A DNA stretch of 39,080 nt from a virus: positions 1 through 39,080 of the IMG/VR virus record IMGVR_UViG_3300027792_000040. One strand, 5' to 3'. Every line of letters begins with the position of its first letter. Within the stretch, counting starts at the first letter, position 1. The notes under the pieces are model-generated. The model searched no databases, was not told where the DNA came from, and saw nothing but the letters and a program-made list of their open reading frames with translations. Below are positions 1 to 7,891 of the stretch, piece by piece. Both the position numbers and the translations under genes were made by a program.

Positions 1-2
1 TA

Positions 3-1760
3 GATAATTTAAATATAATAGGAAACACAATAGGTCTGGATAACACAGACAATACAGATTTGAGAGGAATATTTATTGACATTGGTGAGTCCATTGGAAA
101 AGCAACAATATCTGGTAATAAAATTGTTGGTGAATTAAATGTCTTGTCTACCAACAATGTATCCAATGGTATAAGAATTATAAATACACTTGCGACAGGA
201 AATGTTTTATCACAAGCAATAATACACGAAAACTATATAGAGAATGTTAAATTACTTGATAGTTCTGTGTTTGGAATTTATATTGAGGACGTAAGCAGGG
301 TCTCAGTTTCTAACAATACTCTTGTAAATGTTGCAACGTTTGGGGCACCTTACTCTGACACTGGATTTATTTGGATTGATGACTCTGTTGGAATTGTGGA
401 CGTTCACAATAACTTATTAAATATTGGAGAGGCGTTGCGCGGAATATATGTAAAGGGCACATCGACCATAACATCAATTCTCGGAAACACTTTGAGCCAA
501 ATTGGTGACGCAAATAATGCAACCAATTTGGCTCTCCCGTACTCTGCATATATTTTGGGCAATTCGGCTCGCGCAAGTGTTGTATCAAACACTTTTATTG
601 GCCCAGGAGACTACGGTATTTGGTGGAAGGGAGAGAGATCAAAAATTTCAGGAAACCATTTTAGCACACCAGATAGCGCCACTAATTATGCCTTCAAAAT
701 AGGTATAAAAGCGCAGGCAAGCTATTTGGATATATCTGATAACATGTTGGTTGGGTTTACTGACACTGATTCAATGGGAATAGTAAACGTGAGCACAGCA
801 AACGAAGGCGTAAGAATATCTAATAATACTATAGATGGTGACGAAATGGCCAATCTAATAAAATTAAGTGGTGATTATCATGTAATTTCTGGAAATAGGC
901 TTAAAAACTCTACACAATCGTCTGTTGGTGGCACAACACAGTTCATTGAGTTTTCAAGTGATGCTGATAGTATATCTGTTGTTGGAAATACATTTGAGGG
1001 CAAAGGAACATCATTTATTTATTCAACCTATGCAATAACAAATGCGTCAATTTTAAATAATACCATGTATGATGCGGGCGCGGCAATGCTAACTGGCGCA
1101 CCAATTACGCTCAGCAGTGCGTCAGTAGCAGATTGTTTTATATCCGGGAATAAACTACCGGATATATCTCATTGCGGCGCTGAAAATACAATAGGTGCTT
1201 CTCCCTCACAATTTGATTATAATACTAATACCATAGGATTTAATAAGGGTTTATTAGATAGTATTAGTCTACATGCTTCAGCTGGTGTTACTGGATACGA
1301 TTCAACGGTTTCTGGTGATGGAAAGCCGTTTTGGACAATTGTGGATGGCGGAACATACTGGCAACTTAATAATACAGATAAAAATAATTGTTACTTGTAT
1401 TTCCCAATAAATTGTTTACCAAATGGTTCTGTAATAAAATCAGCACAAATACAAGGCAGGTTCACAACACAGGCTGCGGCTGCATCTATTACGGCAAGAA
1501 TATTTAAAAGAAGTGTTAATTTAATTGATACAAGTAGTCCAGTGCAACCCGTTAGTGACCCGATAACAATATCCATTAATGGTGAGTTTGTAAACACAAC
1601 TTCTACCGGAACAATAGACGAAATATCTGGTGGTGAAATATCGGAAGTAATAAATTATAGTGAAAGTGCTTATTATGTGCAAATATACTATTTGTGTTCA
1701 AACACATCTTCTGCTTCCGGAATCCAAATAAGAGGAATTACTGTTAATTTTAGACATTAA
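3..1760 (+). CDS. Right-handed beta-helix tail spike/fibre-like protein, 5' truncated by window
   Basis: The frame is open back to base 3, so this is the 3' part of a longer gene; the TTG at base 60 is not a credible start. The translated part carries many regularly spaced rungs of the type ISGN, VSNN, ISDN and VVGN from the window start to about base 1190. This pattern is typical of right-handed parallel beta-helices of the NosD/pectate-lyase fold, which phages use as receptor-binding or polysaccharide-degrading tail spikes. From about base 1240 to the stop the pattern changes to a compact, probably beta-sandwich C-terminal domain that could serve trimerisation or binding. I cannot assign catalytic residues. 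It is followed after 11 nt by the next gene. Known for the fold: surface polysaccharide recognition. Inferred here: host-surface adhesin or depolymerase; it could equally be a purely structural fibre. Confidence 0.75.
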   Translation, partial: DNLNIIGNTIGLDNTDNTDLRGIFIDIGESIGKATISGNKIVGELNVLSTNNVSNGIRIINTLATGNVLSQAIIHENYIENVKLLDSSVFGIYIEDVSRVSVSNNTLVNVATFGAPYSDTGFIWIDDSVGIVDVHNNLLNIGEALRGIYVKGTSTITSILGNTLSQIGDANNATNLALPYSAYILGNSARASVVSNTFIGPGDYGIWWKGERSKISGNHFSTPDSATNYAFKIGIKAQASYLDISDNMLVGFTDTDSMGIVNVSTANEGVRISNNTIDGDEMANLIKLSGDYHVISGNRLKNSTQSSVGGTTQFIEFSSDADSISVVGNTFEGKGTSFIYSTYAITNASILNNTMYDAGAAMLTGAPITLSSASVADCFISGNKLPDISHCGAENTIGASPSQFDYNTNTIGFNKGLLDSISLHASAGVTGYDSTVSGDGKPFWTIVDGGTYWQLNNTDKNNCYLYFPINCLPNGSVIKSAQIQGRFTTQAAAASITARIFKRSVNLIDTSSPVQPVSDPITISINGEFVNTTSTGTIDEISGGEISEVINYSESAYYVQIYYLCSNTSSASGIQIRGITVNFRH

Positions 1761-1771
1761 GAGAGGAATAT

Positions 1772-2266
1772 ATGGCCGAAAGAAGTGGAATAGAAATGTT
1801 GGAAGAAATACTTTTTAAAATATCACAATTAGAGTCCCAGATTTCTGGCATTGATAAAAATATTAAGTCCTTATTAAATACCTCAAAAAACGGTGCAATA
1901 AAAAATAAACCAGAAATTAGTGTGGCCCAACCGAATACAGGACCGGTTTCTGGGTTTAAGAATTTTTCTTTTCAGCCAGAGCAAACAGAACCAATAATTA
2001 TGGTTAAAGGAAAATTAAAATTAAGCAGCGGAAACTCAACAATTCCTATTTCTGGTGTGTCTGTTACTATTTATGATTCATTTGACAAGGTGGTAAAAAA
2101 GACCAAAACAAATAGAGCAGGACAATGGATGAGTCAGCTTAAACCCGGAAAATATGTTGCACTTTTTGAAGGAGAGGCTAATGGTAAAAAACTACTCCCT
2201 CAAAACAAGAACTTTATAGTTCCACAAACATTACCTGCTGGGCAAACAGAGTTTGAAGTAATATAA
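1772..2266 (+). CDS. Small virion-associated protein: coiled coil plus Cna-B/carboxypeptidase-regulatory-like beta-sandwich
   Basis: 164 aa. The ATG is preceded by a good ribosome binding site (GAGAGGAA at 1761-1768). Residues 1-36 look like an amphipathic coiled coil (LEEILFKISQLESQISGIDK). Residues 37-75 form a polar linker. Residues 76-164 resemble a Cna-B or carboxypeptidase-regulatory-like Ig fold, with the run VSVTIYDSFDKVVKKTKTN followed by a GxW and a KPGKY turn. No signal peptide or membrane segment is visible. It lies between the beta-helix protein and the probable neck protein, in the same orientation with 11- and 14-nt gaps. An accessory role in a fibre, neck whisker or spike attachment is plausible by position only; I do not recognise a specific family. 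Confidence 0.65.
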   Translation: MAERSGIEMLEEILFKISQLESQISGIDKNIKSLLNTSKNGAIKNKPEISVAQPNTGPVSGFKNFSFQPEQTEPIIMVKGKLKLSSGNSTIPISGVSVTIYDSFDKVVKKTKTNRAGQWMSQLKPGKYVALFEGEANGKKLLPQNKNFIVPQTLPAGQTEFEVI

Positions 2267-2280
2267 AATTGGAGTTTTAA

Positions 2281-3060
2281 ATGGTTCAACCTTACTCACA
2301 TAGAGTACTTTCAGACATCTTCGGCCTAGAATCGGTTGTATCGGACATAGGCGTAGTTGCTGGGAAAAATATACTAATTGATCACTTAAGAGATATATTT
2401 TCCAGAGATAGAGAATATCGATTTTTGAGCGATGATTTCGGTTTTCCGAAAACACCTAGCCATCTTGGTTTGTCTCCTGGCGCTGGCCTTGATGACGAAG
2501 AAACTACTCGTATTTTCATTGGTGGAACTTTTCGCTACGACGTAAAGTTTAACCCATCACTGATCATAAAAAACACCGGAAGTAGGTATATACCAATTTC
2601 CTTCAACCAAAACTTATTGGGAATTATTAATACAAAAGAAATAATTACAGATGGTTACGGAAATAGTGCTACGATATACACTCCCGCCTATCATACTTTG
2701 GTCGGCGCCTGGGACCAAACATTTGAGGTAAAGGTTGTAGCAGAAAGTGAAACAGATAGAGAAGAAATATCAGACATTGTACAGGTGACTTTGATGGGAA
2801 CCAGAAGATTAGATTTACAAAATGCTGGGCTTTTTATAAAATCTCTTTCAACGTCTGGTGAGCACGAAGAAAAATATGCAAATGATTACTTGTATTCTGT
2901 GTCTATTAACATAGATGCACGTAGTGAGTGGAAAGTGCACATTCCAATAAGTGATGTGGTAGAAAGAATTGGTGTTTGTTTGACATTTAGTGCCTTGGGA
3001 GGAGAGACTGCCGATGCACTAACTATAAATCAACAAATAACAATGGCAGATACTTTGTAA
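2281..3060 (+). CDS. Probable neck / tail-terminator protein
   Basis: 259 aa, with TTGGAG as ribosome binding site about 7 nt before the ATG. The protein is soluble and mixed alpha/beta: an N-terminal helical part (residues 1-60), then beta-rich sequence including RIFIGGTFRYDVKFNP around residue 80 and a C-terminal SWKVHIP-like strand region (EWKVHIPISD) around residue 220. No enzyme motif is visible. It is the last gene before the sheath, the place where T4-like phages keep gp15-type tail terminators and many myoviruses keep head-tail connectors; its length is close to that of T4 gp15 and gp14. The functional call therefore rests on synteny and size, not on a recognised motif. An alternative is a tail completion or connector protein of another type. 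Confidence 0.45.
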   Translation: MVQPYSHRVLSDIFGLESVVSDIGVVAGKNILIDHLRDIFSRDREYRFLSDDFGFPKTPSHLGLSPGAGLDDEETTRIFIGGTFRYDVKFNPSLIIKNTGSRYIPISFNQNLLGIINTKEIITDGYGNSATIYTPAYHTLVGAWDQTFEVKVVAESETDREEISDIVQVTLMGTRRLDLQNAGLFIKSLSTSGEHEEKYANDYLYSVSINIDARSEWKVHIPISDVVERIGVCLTFSALGGETADALTINQQITMADTL

Positions 3061-3165
3061 TGAAATAAAAAATCTATCAATATTATTGGATTAAATGTAA
3101 GGTGAGCCCTATTCGGAGTTTGCTTGGGCCTCCTTAATAGATCCGATTAATAGGAGACTAAAAGA
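3061..3165 (+). other. 105-nt untranslated leader before the tail sheath gene
   Basis: One of only three gaps longer than 100 nt in the window. It holds an AGGAG ribosome binding site at 3152-3156, 9 nt before the sheath ATG. A direct repeat TTAATAG occurs at 3134-3140 and 3147-3153, and TTAAT/ATTAA also forms a small inverted repeat just before the ribosome binding site. An imperfect GC hairpin (GAGCCC 3104-3109 with GGGCCTC 3126-3132, one bulge) is present without a U tract. TATTAT at 3081-3086 could be a -10 box but has no convincing -35. A late promoter or translational leader for the very abundant sheath protein would be expected here; the sequence does not prove it. Confidence 0.35.
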
Positions 3166-5736
3166 ATGGCCAATTTACCAGGTATTTCGGGTTACACACG
3201 CCCAGGAACCTATTCCAGAGTGCGAACAATTCGTCGCGGCGTAAGTATTCCCGGAGGTTTACGGATTCTGGCTATAATAGGCTTGGGTCAAGCCGAAGAG
3301 AGTATTATTTTGAGTGCCGAAGGCGGTGGGGCTGATGGAGTAAATCCAGATTTCTCTGGTTCAACTGCTCCTGATGGTAGGCACTTTGAGCTGTCAAAAA
3401 CTGATTTAATATCAGCGAGAACTGATATCTACAAAAACAATATTCCCTTAACCGGAATTGAAGAAACAATTGATACCGACCCATTCGATAATAGATACGA
3501 TTATCGCCTTGAACCATCTACCGGAAGAATAGAGCTTCAAAGAGCGCATTTAGTTGATCAGGGCGGTATGTATGCTCCTCCTAGTACCGCGAATGTTGGT
3601 AATGGTTCTATGTCTACAATAGAACTTATTGACGCAAATGCTCCAGCAGAAACATGGACGTTTAGGGCAACAAGCGTTATACGCGATGCTTACGGCGATC
3701 CAATTCCAGATGTAACCGTGTTTACTGCCATCGGATCCGTATCTGGACAACCAGTGGATGCCTACGGCGCTCCGGTTGTATTTATAAGCGACGGAGTTGT
3801 AAGGGATAACGGTATCCTGCGCGTTGCAATAACAGAGGGTGCTACCGCCTTTGATCGCGGTGATAGGTTCACAGTAAAGGTTACTAGTGGTGTTCTTAAA
3901 AAGGGCGAATCACTTGATGCTCGATATATTGCGACAGAGGACCTTAATGATCCAGAGTTATTTACTGATGCAAACAAATTATACATAAAACACGGCAGAC
4001 CGTCTGTTACAAACACTTTGTCTTTAGGCGCAGAACTTGCCTTTGCTAATGGAGCATTTGCGGTATTGGCCCTTCAAGCAAAGCCGCCGCTGCCACGAAG
4101 AACTTCTGAAGTATTGTTGGAATCCGATAATCCATTAACTGTCGCTACAGAAGGTTTTCCCACCGTTGGTACACCAGTTGCGTCAGCAGACATAGATGCC
4201 TTCAGATACACACTTAATGGCGTTCCTGATTCAGATACTTCGGTTAATATTATGGTCATTGATCGCGAAACTGCGGATGAAACACAGATATTTCCAACAA
4301 AGGTTGCGTTCTACAATTCTGGTATTACATCTGATCCTTACAGCGGGTTTATTGATAATGCACAATACACCTACAGTTATACCATTATATTGGATGGTCA
4401 GGTTGAGGACGAGGGACATGATGGAGAAGTAACACTTGGTGGATTTACTTTTACGGCTGATTCCGCTTCGTTTGCTGCCTATAATATTGATGTTGGTGAA
4501 TATGATACACTGAAGAAGCTACGTATTTTGCCATTTGATCGTTATGGAAACAATGTTAGTGCTGTTGCAGGAGAATATACTATTTCTGCAGTTGGTGACA
4601 GTTTTGGTGATGATACCATTATAACCGTCACTTCAGCGTCTTTGGTTGGAAGTTCTGGTTGGACAGCAACAGAAACTGATTTAAGATGGGAATTAGTAGA
4701 TGACGCAGATACTTCTGCTAGACTGCTTCTTACTTCTGACCTATACACTGGCGGAGCAATCAGGGTGAGAGATGGCCTAAGGTGTTCGTACATTGACGTA
4801 GACGACGCAGACTTCTTTGATACAAATTGGGCCACCGCTCTTGAGGCACTTGAGGCCGTGAATTGCCAAATGGTAGTTCCACTTCCTGATAGTGCTTTCA
4901 GTGCAATTCAACAGGCTACGGTGGCACACTGCGAGCTTATGTCAAATACGGCCAACCAACGCGAAAGAGTTTGTTTGATTGGTGCACCTATGGGTGTAAC
5001 TAATGCCGCGTTGGCAGGAAGAGAATTGGTTGCTGTTGAAGACATTGGAGTAATAGAGGGACTACAGGGTGACGACGCCGAGGAAGTTTTGGCTGGCAAC
5101 ATAGAGGACCTTCAGGACTACGATGTTGCAACTAATTTTGGAACTACCTTTAGAGCTATTTATTTCTGGCCAGATGAAATAATTAGGACGATAAATGGCA
5201 CTAACACAACAATTCATGGTTTTTACCAAGCAGCTGCTGCTGGTGGGTTGCTGGCATCTGAGCCAAATGTTGCACGACCACTAACAAGAAAAATTTTAAC
5301 TGGCTTTAGTATTCTTCGTAGTAAAATACTACGCCCAGTGTTGCTTAATGAACTTGGAAACAATGGTGTTGCGGTTGTTCAGCCAGTAACAGGCGGTGGG
5401 CAAATTGTTCATGGTAAAACCACAACTTCAAGTGCATCACCAGAAGAAGAGGAATTATCAATAGTTTTCATTAGAGATCGCACTGCAACCGTTTTGCGAT
5501 CAGTATTACAGGGGTTTATAGGGCAACCTGAAGACAAGTCATTAATTGCGTCTATAACGTCACAGGTAACAAAGACATTAAATGCACTTATGTCACAAGG
5601 ATTACTAAGTGCATATAGAAACCTGAGTGTTGCGCGAGATGATGTCGATCCAAGGCAATTTAATATATCTGTTGAAGTACAACCAGTATATCCTATCAAT
5701 TGGATATTTATTGATGTCAGTGTTGGTTTAATATAA
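3166..5736 (+). CDS. Contractile tail sheath protein
   Basis: 856 aa; the start is supported by AGGAG 9 nt upstream. The N-terminus (LPGISGYTRPGTYSRV) matches the usual opening of sheath proteins, where an extended arm joins neighbouring subunits. The core around residues 560-620 has the sheath-like stretch MVVPLPDSAF then an ERVCLIG strand. The C-terminal domain, about residues 700-856, has the family pattern: a TGFSILRSKILRPVL helix/strand region, LRSVLQGFIGQ, LNALMSQGLLSAYRN and a final strand VQPVYPINWIFIDVSV that makes the inter-subunit handshake. It is longer than T4 gp18 (659 aa); residues about 160-255 look like an inserted Ig-like domain. It is followed by a homing endonuclease and then the tube gene, so sheath and tube are neighbours apart from that insertion. 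The role is contraction to drive the tube through the host envelope. Confidence 0.93.
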   Translation: MANLPGISGYTRPGTYSRVRTIRRGVSIPGGLRILAIIGLGQAEESIILSAEGGGADGVNPDFSGSTAPDGRHFELSKTDLISARTDIYKNNIPLTGIEETIDTDPFDNRYDYRLEPSTGRIELQRAHLVDQGGMYAPPSTANVGNGSMSTIELIDANAPAETWTFRATSVIRDAYGDPIPDVTVFTAIGSVSGQPVDAYGAPVVFISDGVVRDNGILRVAITEGATAFDRGDRFTVKVTSGVLKKGESLDARYIATEDLNDPELFTDANKLYIKHGRPSVTNTLSLGAELAFANGAFAVLALQAKPPLPRRTSEVLLESDNPLTVATEGFPTVGTPVASADIDAFRYTLNGVPDSDTSVNIMVIDRETADETQIFPTKVAFYNSGITSDPYSGFIDNAQYTYSYTIILDGQVEDEGHDGEVTLGGFTFTADSASFAAYNIDVGEYDTLKKLRILPFDRYGNNVSAVAGEYTISAVGDSFGDDTIITVTSASLVGSSGWTATETDLRWELVDDADTSARLLLTSDLYTGGAIRVRDGLRCSYIDVDDADFFDTNWATALEALEAVNCQMVVPLPDSAFSAIQQATVAHCELMSNTANQRERVCLIGAPMGVTNAALAGRELVAVEDIGVIEGLQGDDAEEVLAGNIEDLQDYDVATNFGTTFRAIYFWPDEIIRTINGTNTTIHGFYQAAAAGGLLASEPNVARPLTRKILTGFSILRSKILRPVLLNELGNNGVAVVQPVTGGGQIVHGKTTTSSASPEEEELSIVFIRDRTATVLRSVLQGFIGQPEDKSLIASITSQVTKTLNALMSQGLLSAYRNLSVARDDVDPRQFNISVEVQPVYPINWIFIDVSVGLI

Positions 5737-5739
5737 TAA

Positions 5740-6549
5740 ATGAAAACAGAAAGGGGCCAGCAACGACCCGACATAAACAATGAAATAGTGGTTAGCTTAT
5801 ACGACAACGGTAGGCTAACCATGAAAGAAGTTGGTGCGATACTTGGAATATCATCTGATTCGGTTTTAAATAGACTGCATGGTGTTGGAATAAGACTTCA
5901 CACGCGGCACAAAATAAATCATGATGTGTTTAATATTCCAAGCAAAGAAGGTTGTTATTGGGGAGGGTTTATAGCGGCCGATGGATGTATAAATAACAAA
6001 AAAACTGTGGTAACTGTAGAGCTTCAACGATCCGACAAAAAACATCTTGAAAAATTGTGTTTATTTGTTGGGAGAGACAATAAAACGTGGAACAGAGAAA
6101 GAATTAGGGGTAATAAACGTTTAAAGTATTCTACTATTTCGGTTGTTTCTAAAAAGATTGTCTCTGACCTTGAGGTTAATTTTAATATAGTTCCTCGAAA
6201 ATCTATGGTTTTAGACAAACCAAATATACCGGCAAATTGTGTGAATCATTTTATTCGTGGATATATAGATGGAGATGGACACATAGGTTGGCATAACGGT
6301 GCTCCAAGAATAAATGTGGTATCTGGTTCTAAAAAAATATTATACTGGATTAGGGACGAAATAGTTAGTGGTGTCAGTGGGACATTTTGTCCAGCAATTC
6401 TTGCAAGACACAACGGCAGTACTCTTTCCATAGAGTTTGGCGGAAAGAATTCTTATAATATTATCGAATGGTTATATAGTGATTCTACAGAAAGCACCAG
6501 ATTAGAAAGAAAATTCGAAAGAATTACAGAATACTTAAATAAGAGGTAA
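5740..6549 (+). CDS. Free-standing LAGLIDADG homing endonuclease
   Basis: 269 aa. The ATG lies 3 nt after the sheath stop, so translation is probably coupled to it. Residues 13-55 look like a helix-turn-helix (LTMKEVGAILGISSDSVLN). Two LAGLIDADG motifs are visible: GGFIAADG at residues 75-82 and IRGYIDGDG at 172-180, giving probable metal-binding acids D81 and D179. Two motifs in one chain indicate a pseudo-symmetric monomer cutting an asymmetric site. The length suits the family. It sits between sheath and tube, with no intron or intein evidence: the sheath C-terminus is intact and the tube has its own start. Enzymes of this family make a double-strand break in an allele lacking the gene, so it is copied by repair. 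Whether it is still active is unknown; both acidic residues are retained. Confidence 0.88.
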   Translation: MKTERGQQRPDINNEIVVSLYDNGRLTMKEVGAILGISSDSVLNRLHGVGIRLHTRHKINHDVFNIPSKEGCYWGGFIAADGCINNKKTVVTVELQRSDKKHLEKLCLFVGRDNKTWNRERIRGNKRLKYSTISVVSKKIVSDLEVNFNIVPRKSMVLDKPNIPANCVNHFIRGYIDGDGHIGWHNGAPRINVVSGSKKILYWIRDEIVSGVSGTFCPAILARHNGSTLSIEFGGKNSYNIIEWLYSDSTESTRLERKFERITEYLNKR

Positions 6550-6555
6550 ATAAAA

Positions 6556-7197
6556 ATGACAGACTTTCTATCAGCAAGTGGTTTTCCTAGCACTGGAACC
6601 AATATCAATGCAGGGCACCGAACAAACTCTGGCCTTTCTACCCAGATTATTATAAAGGTTTTTAATAGTCCGGTTGGTGCACTTCAAGAATTAACAGCAT
6701 CCCAAAATAGGCCATTAACTAGAATAAAAGAAATAGGTACAGACGGAAATATAGAGATTGTTCCGAGTAGTGCTACTGACTTTAGCTTAAGCGTTCGCAG
6801 AATAGTGTTTGATCAATTGCGATTACCAGAATCATTTTCTCGTGGATTTAGATTCATTAATTCACAAAGAATTCCATTTGATATAGACATAATAGATGTC
6901 AGTGGAACTGAACCAAATGTATCCGATGATGATGGCAACAAGGTTATAATGACGTATAAAAATTGTTGGTTTACCAGATACGATACGCCGTACTCTGCCG
7001 ATAACTACATCATAACAGAAACTGCAGAAATTTGGTGTGAAACAGCCTATGCAGTTCAGCTTGGAAGAGATGGTTCCTTACGCCCTGTGGAACGCCAGGT
7101 TGATAGTGGTGGTGTCGAGGCAGAGGTTAATTCTGGACGTCGTCTTGGATCAATGGATGCAGCTGGTCTTTTGAATTCTTTGTTCAGCGGTGAATAA
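6556..7197 (+). CDS. Tail tube protein
   Basis: 213 aa, start supported by AAGAGG at 6541-6546, which lies inside the last codons of the upstream endonuclease. The protein is beta-rich with the typical tube order: an N-terminal segment, a loop region (VGALQELTASQNRPLTRI), a GTDGNIEIVP strand, VRRIVFDQLRLPESF, and a late strand IITETAEIWCETAYAV that fits the gp19/XkdM-like tube fold. Placement directly after the sheath, and before the chaperone and tape measure, fits contractile tail operons. It forms the rigid inner channel through which DNA leaves. A terminator-like hairpin follows at 7271-7306, as often seen behind highly expressed structural genes. Somewhat longer than T4 gp19 (163 aa), with a Gly/Ser-rich C-terminal tail of about 35 residues. 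Confidence 0.85.
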   Translation: MTDFLSASGFPSTGTNINAGHRTNSGLSTQIIIKVFNSPVGALQELTASQNRPLTRIKEIGTDGNIEIVPSSATDFSLSVRRIVFDQLRLPESFSRGFRFINSQRIPFDIDIIDVSGTEPNVSDDDGNKVIMTYKNCWFTRYDTPYSADNYIITETAEIWCETAYAVQLGRDGSLRPVERQVDSGGVEAEVNSGRRLGSMDAAGLLNSLFSGE

Positions 7198-7262
7198 TTT
7201 ATAAAGCACAGTTAATGAAAGACAATTTAGCCACCCTCTTTTTTCTCCCCCGTTTTATTATT

Positions 7263-7268
7263 TATAAT
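7263..7268 (+). promoter_or_regulatory. Possible -10 box (TATAAT) upstream of chaperone gene
   Basis: A perfect TATAAT lies 52 nt before the chaperone start. The region 17 nt upstream is only a T-rich run (TTTTTC), so there is no good -35 box. In AT-rich DNA this may be chance. Confidence 0.15.
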
Positions 7269-7270
7269 CA

Positions 7271-7306
7271 TATGGTGCTTATTTTACTAGGCACCATACT
7301 TTTCTA
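7271..7306 (+). terminator. Rho-independent-type terminator after tail tube gene
   Basis: TATGGTGC (7271-7278) is perfectly complementary to GCACCATA (7291-7298). The stem can extend by a T-G and two A-T pairs to 11 bp with a 6-nt loop, and is followed by CTTTTCT. It lies in the 122-nt gap between tube and chaperone genes. The stem is only moderately GC-rich and the U tract is interrupted by C, so it may be a partial terminator or an mRNA end-stabilising hairpin that lets tube protein be made in excess over the downstream genes. Confidence 0.55.
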
Positions 7307-7319
7307 TTAAGGAAATAAT

Positions 7320-7853
7320 ATGTCAAAGTTATCACACCAAGGAACAAGTCAATCACAGGTTGCGCCAGCACCAAAAAATTATGTTGTTGAAAATGAAGAT
7401 ATTAACGAAAGGCTTTCACAGTTTGAGGAAGCAGAACCAGTTGTTTTCAGAATGCCTCCTCCAAAACCAGTATCCAAGGATTTGGAAAAATTAATTTTTA
7501 TAGGTCGTCTGACACAAATTGTAGAAATTGGCGACACAAAGTTTGAAATAAGTTCATTGACAAATAAAGAATACAATCAAATATTGGAAACATTGTATAG
7601 ATTTAAGGAAGCAAGTGACTTATTTAAAGTAAGAATTGTTACGCTAGCAAATTGTTTAAGAAAAATAGATGGTGTTTCTTTGGACAATATTGAAATTGAG
7701 GGAAAATTTGAGGACGATTTTCACAAACGCATTTCCGTAATAGACAACCTACAATTACTGGTTGTTGAAAAACTTTATGCTGCCTATGAAAAACTAGTAG
7801 CAGCGAAAGAAGAAAAGGAAGCTGGTGCAGAGAAAGAACTAAAAAACTCGTAA
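7320..7853 (+). CDS. Tail assembly chaperone (G-like, short product)
   Basis: 177 aa, start preceded by AAGGAA at 7309-7314. The protein is acidic and largely helical with no enzyme motif. Residues 1-45 are polar and low in complexity; residues 55-150 form the body (KLIFIGRLTQIVEIGDTKFE, then helices); the last 30 residues are charged and Ala/Lys/Glu-rich. Its position between tube and tape measure, and the overlap by -1 frameshift into the next frame, match the tail assembly chaperone pair of lambda (G and GT) and of P2/Mu-like phages. The role is to bind the tape measure protein during tail assembly and to be absent from the finished virion. The last sense codons contain the slippery heptamer, and the stop (7851-7853) lies between heptamer and stem-loop. 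Together with the downstream frame it would make a 315-aa fusion spanning 7320-8266. Confidence 0.8.
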   Translation: MSKLSHQGTSQSQVAPAPKNYVVENEDINERLSQFEEAEPVVFRMPPPKPVSKDLEKLIFIGRLTQIVEIGDTKFEISSLTNKEYNQILETLYRFKEASDLFKVRIVTLANCLRKIDGVSLDNIEIEGKFEDDFHKRISVIDNLQLLVVEKLYAAYEKLVAAKEEKEAGAEKELKNS

Positions 7854-7874
7854 AGGAGCCCTGGCACAGGCTCC
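7841..7874 (+). promoter_or_regulatory. Programmed -1 ribosomal frameshift signal
   Basis: The heptamer A AAA AAC (7841-7847) is in the correct X XXY YYZ phase of the upstream frame (CTA AAA AAC TCG TAA). After a 7-nt spacer, GGAGCC (7855-7860) pairs perfectly with GGCTCC (7869-7874) across an 8-nt loop. A -1 slip leads exactly into the frame of the 7892-8266 ORF, with no stop in between (next codons CTC GTA AAG GAG). Heptamer, spacer length and stem all match the known architecture. Frameshift efficiency cannot be read from the sequence. Confidence 0.88.
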
Positions 7875-7891
7875 GCTGGAAATTATGCCAA

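Noticed and set aside
60-62. TTG as start of the first gene
   Set aside because: The same frame is open back to base 3 with beta-helix-type sequence, and there is no ribosome binding site before the TTG; the gene is truncated by the window.
3104-3132. GC hairpin before the sheath gene as a terminator
   Set aside because: The stem needs a bulge and there is no U tract after it; kept only as a comment on the leader.
5740-6549. Sheath or tube gene split by an intron or intein encoding the LAGLIDADG protein
   Set aside because: The sheath has its complete C-terminal domain and stop, and the tube has its own start and ribosome binding site; the endonuclease is free-standing.
7215-7310. 31-codon hydrophobic ORF in the gap before the chaperone gene
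   Set aside because: No ribosome binding site, overlaps the terminator-like hairpin, and its hydrophobic content follows from the T-rich DNA.
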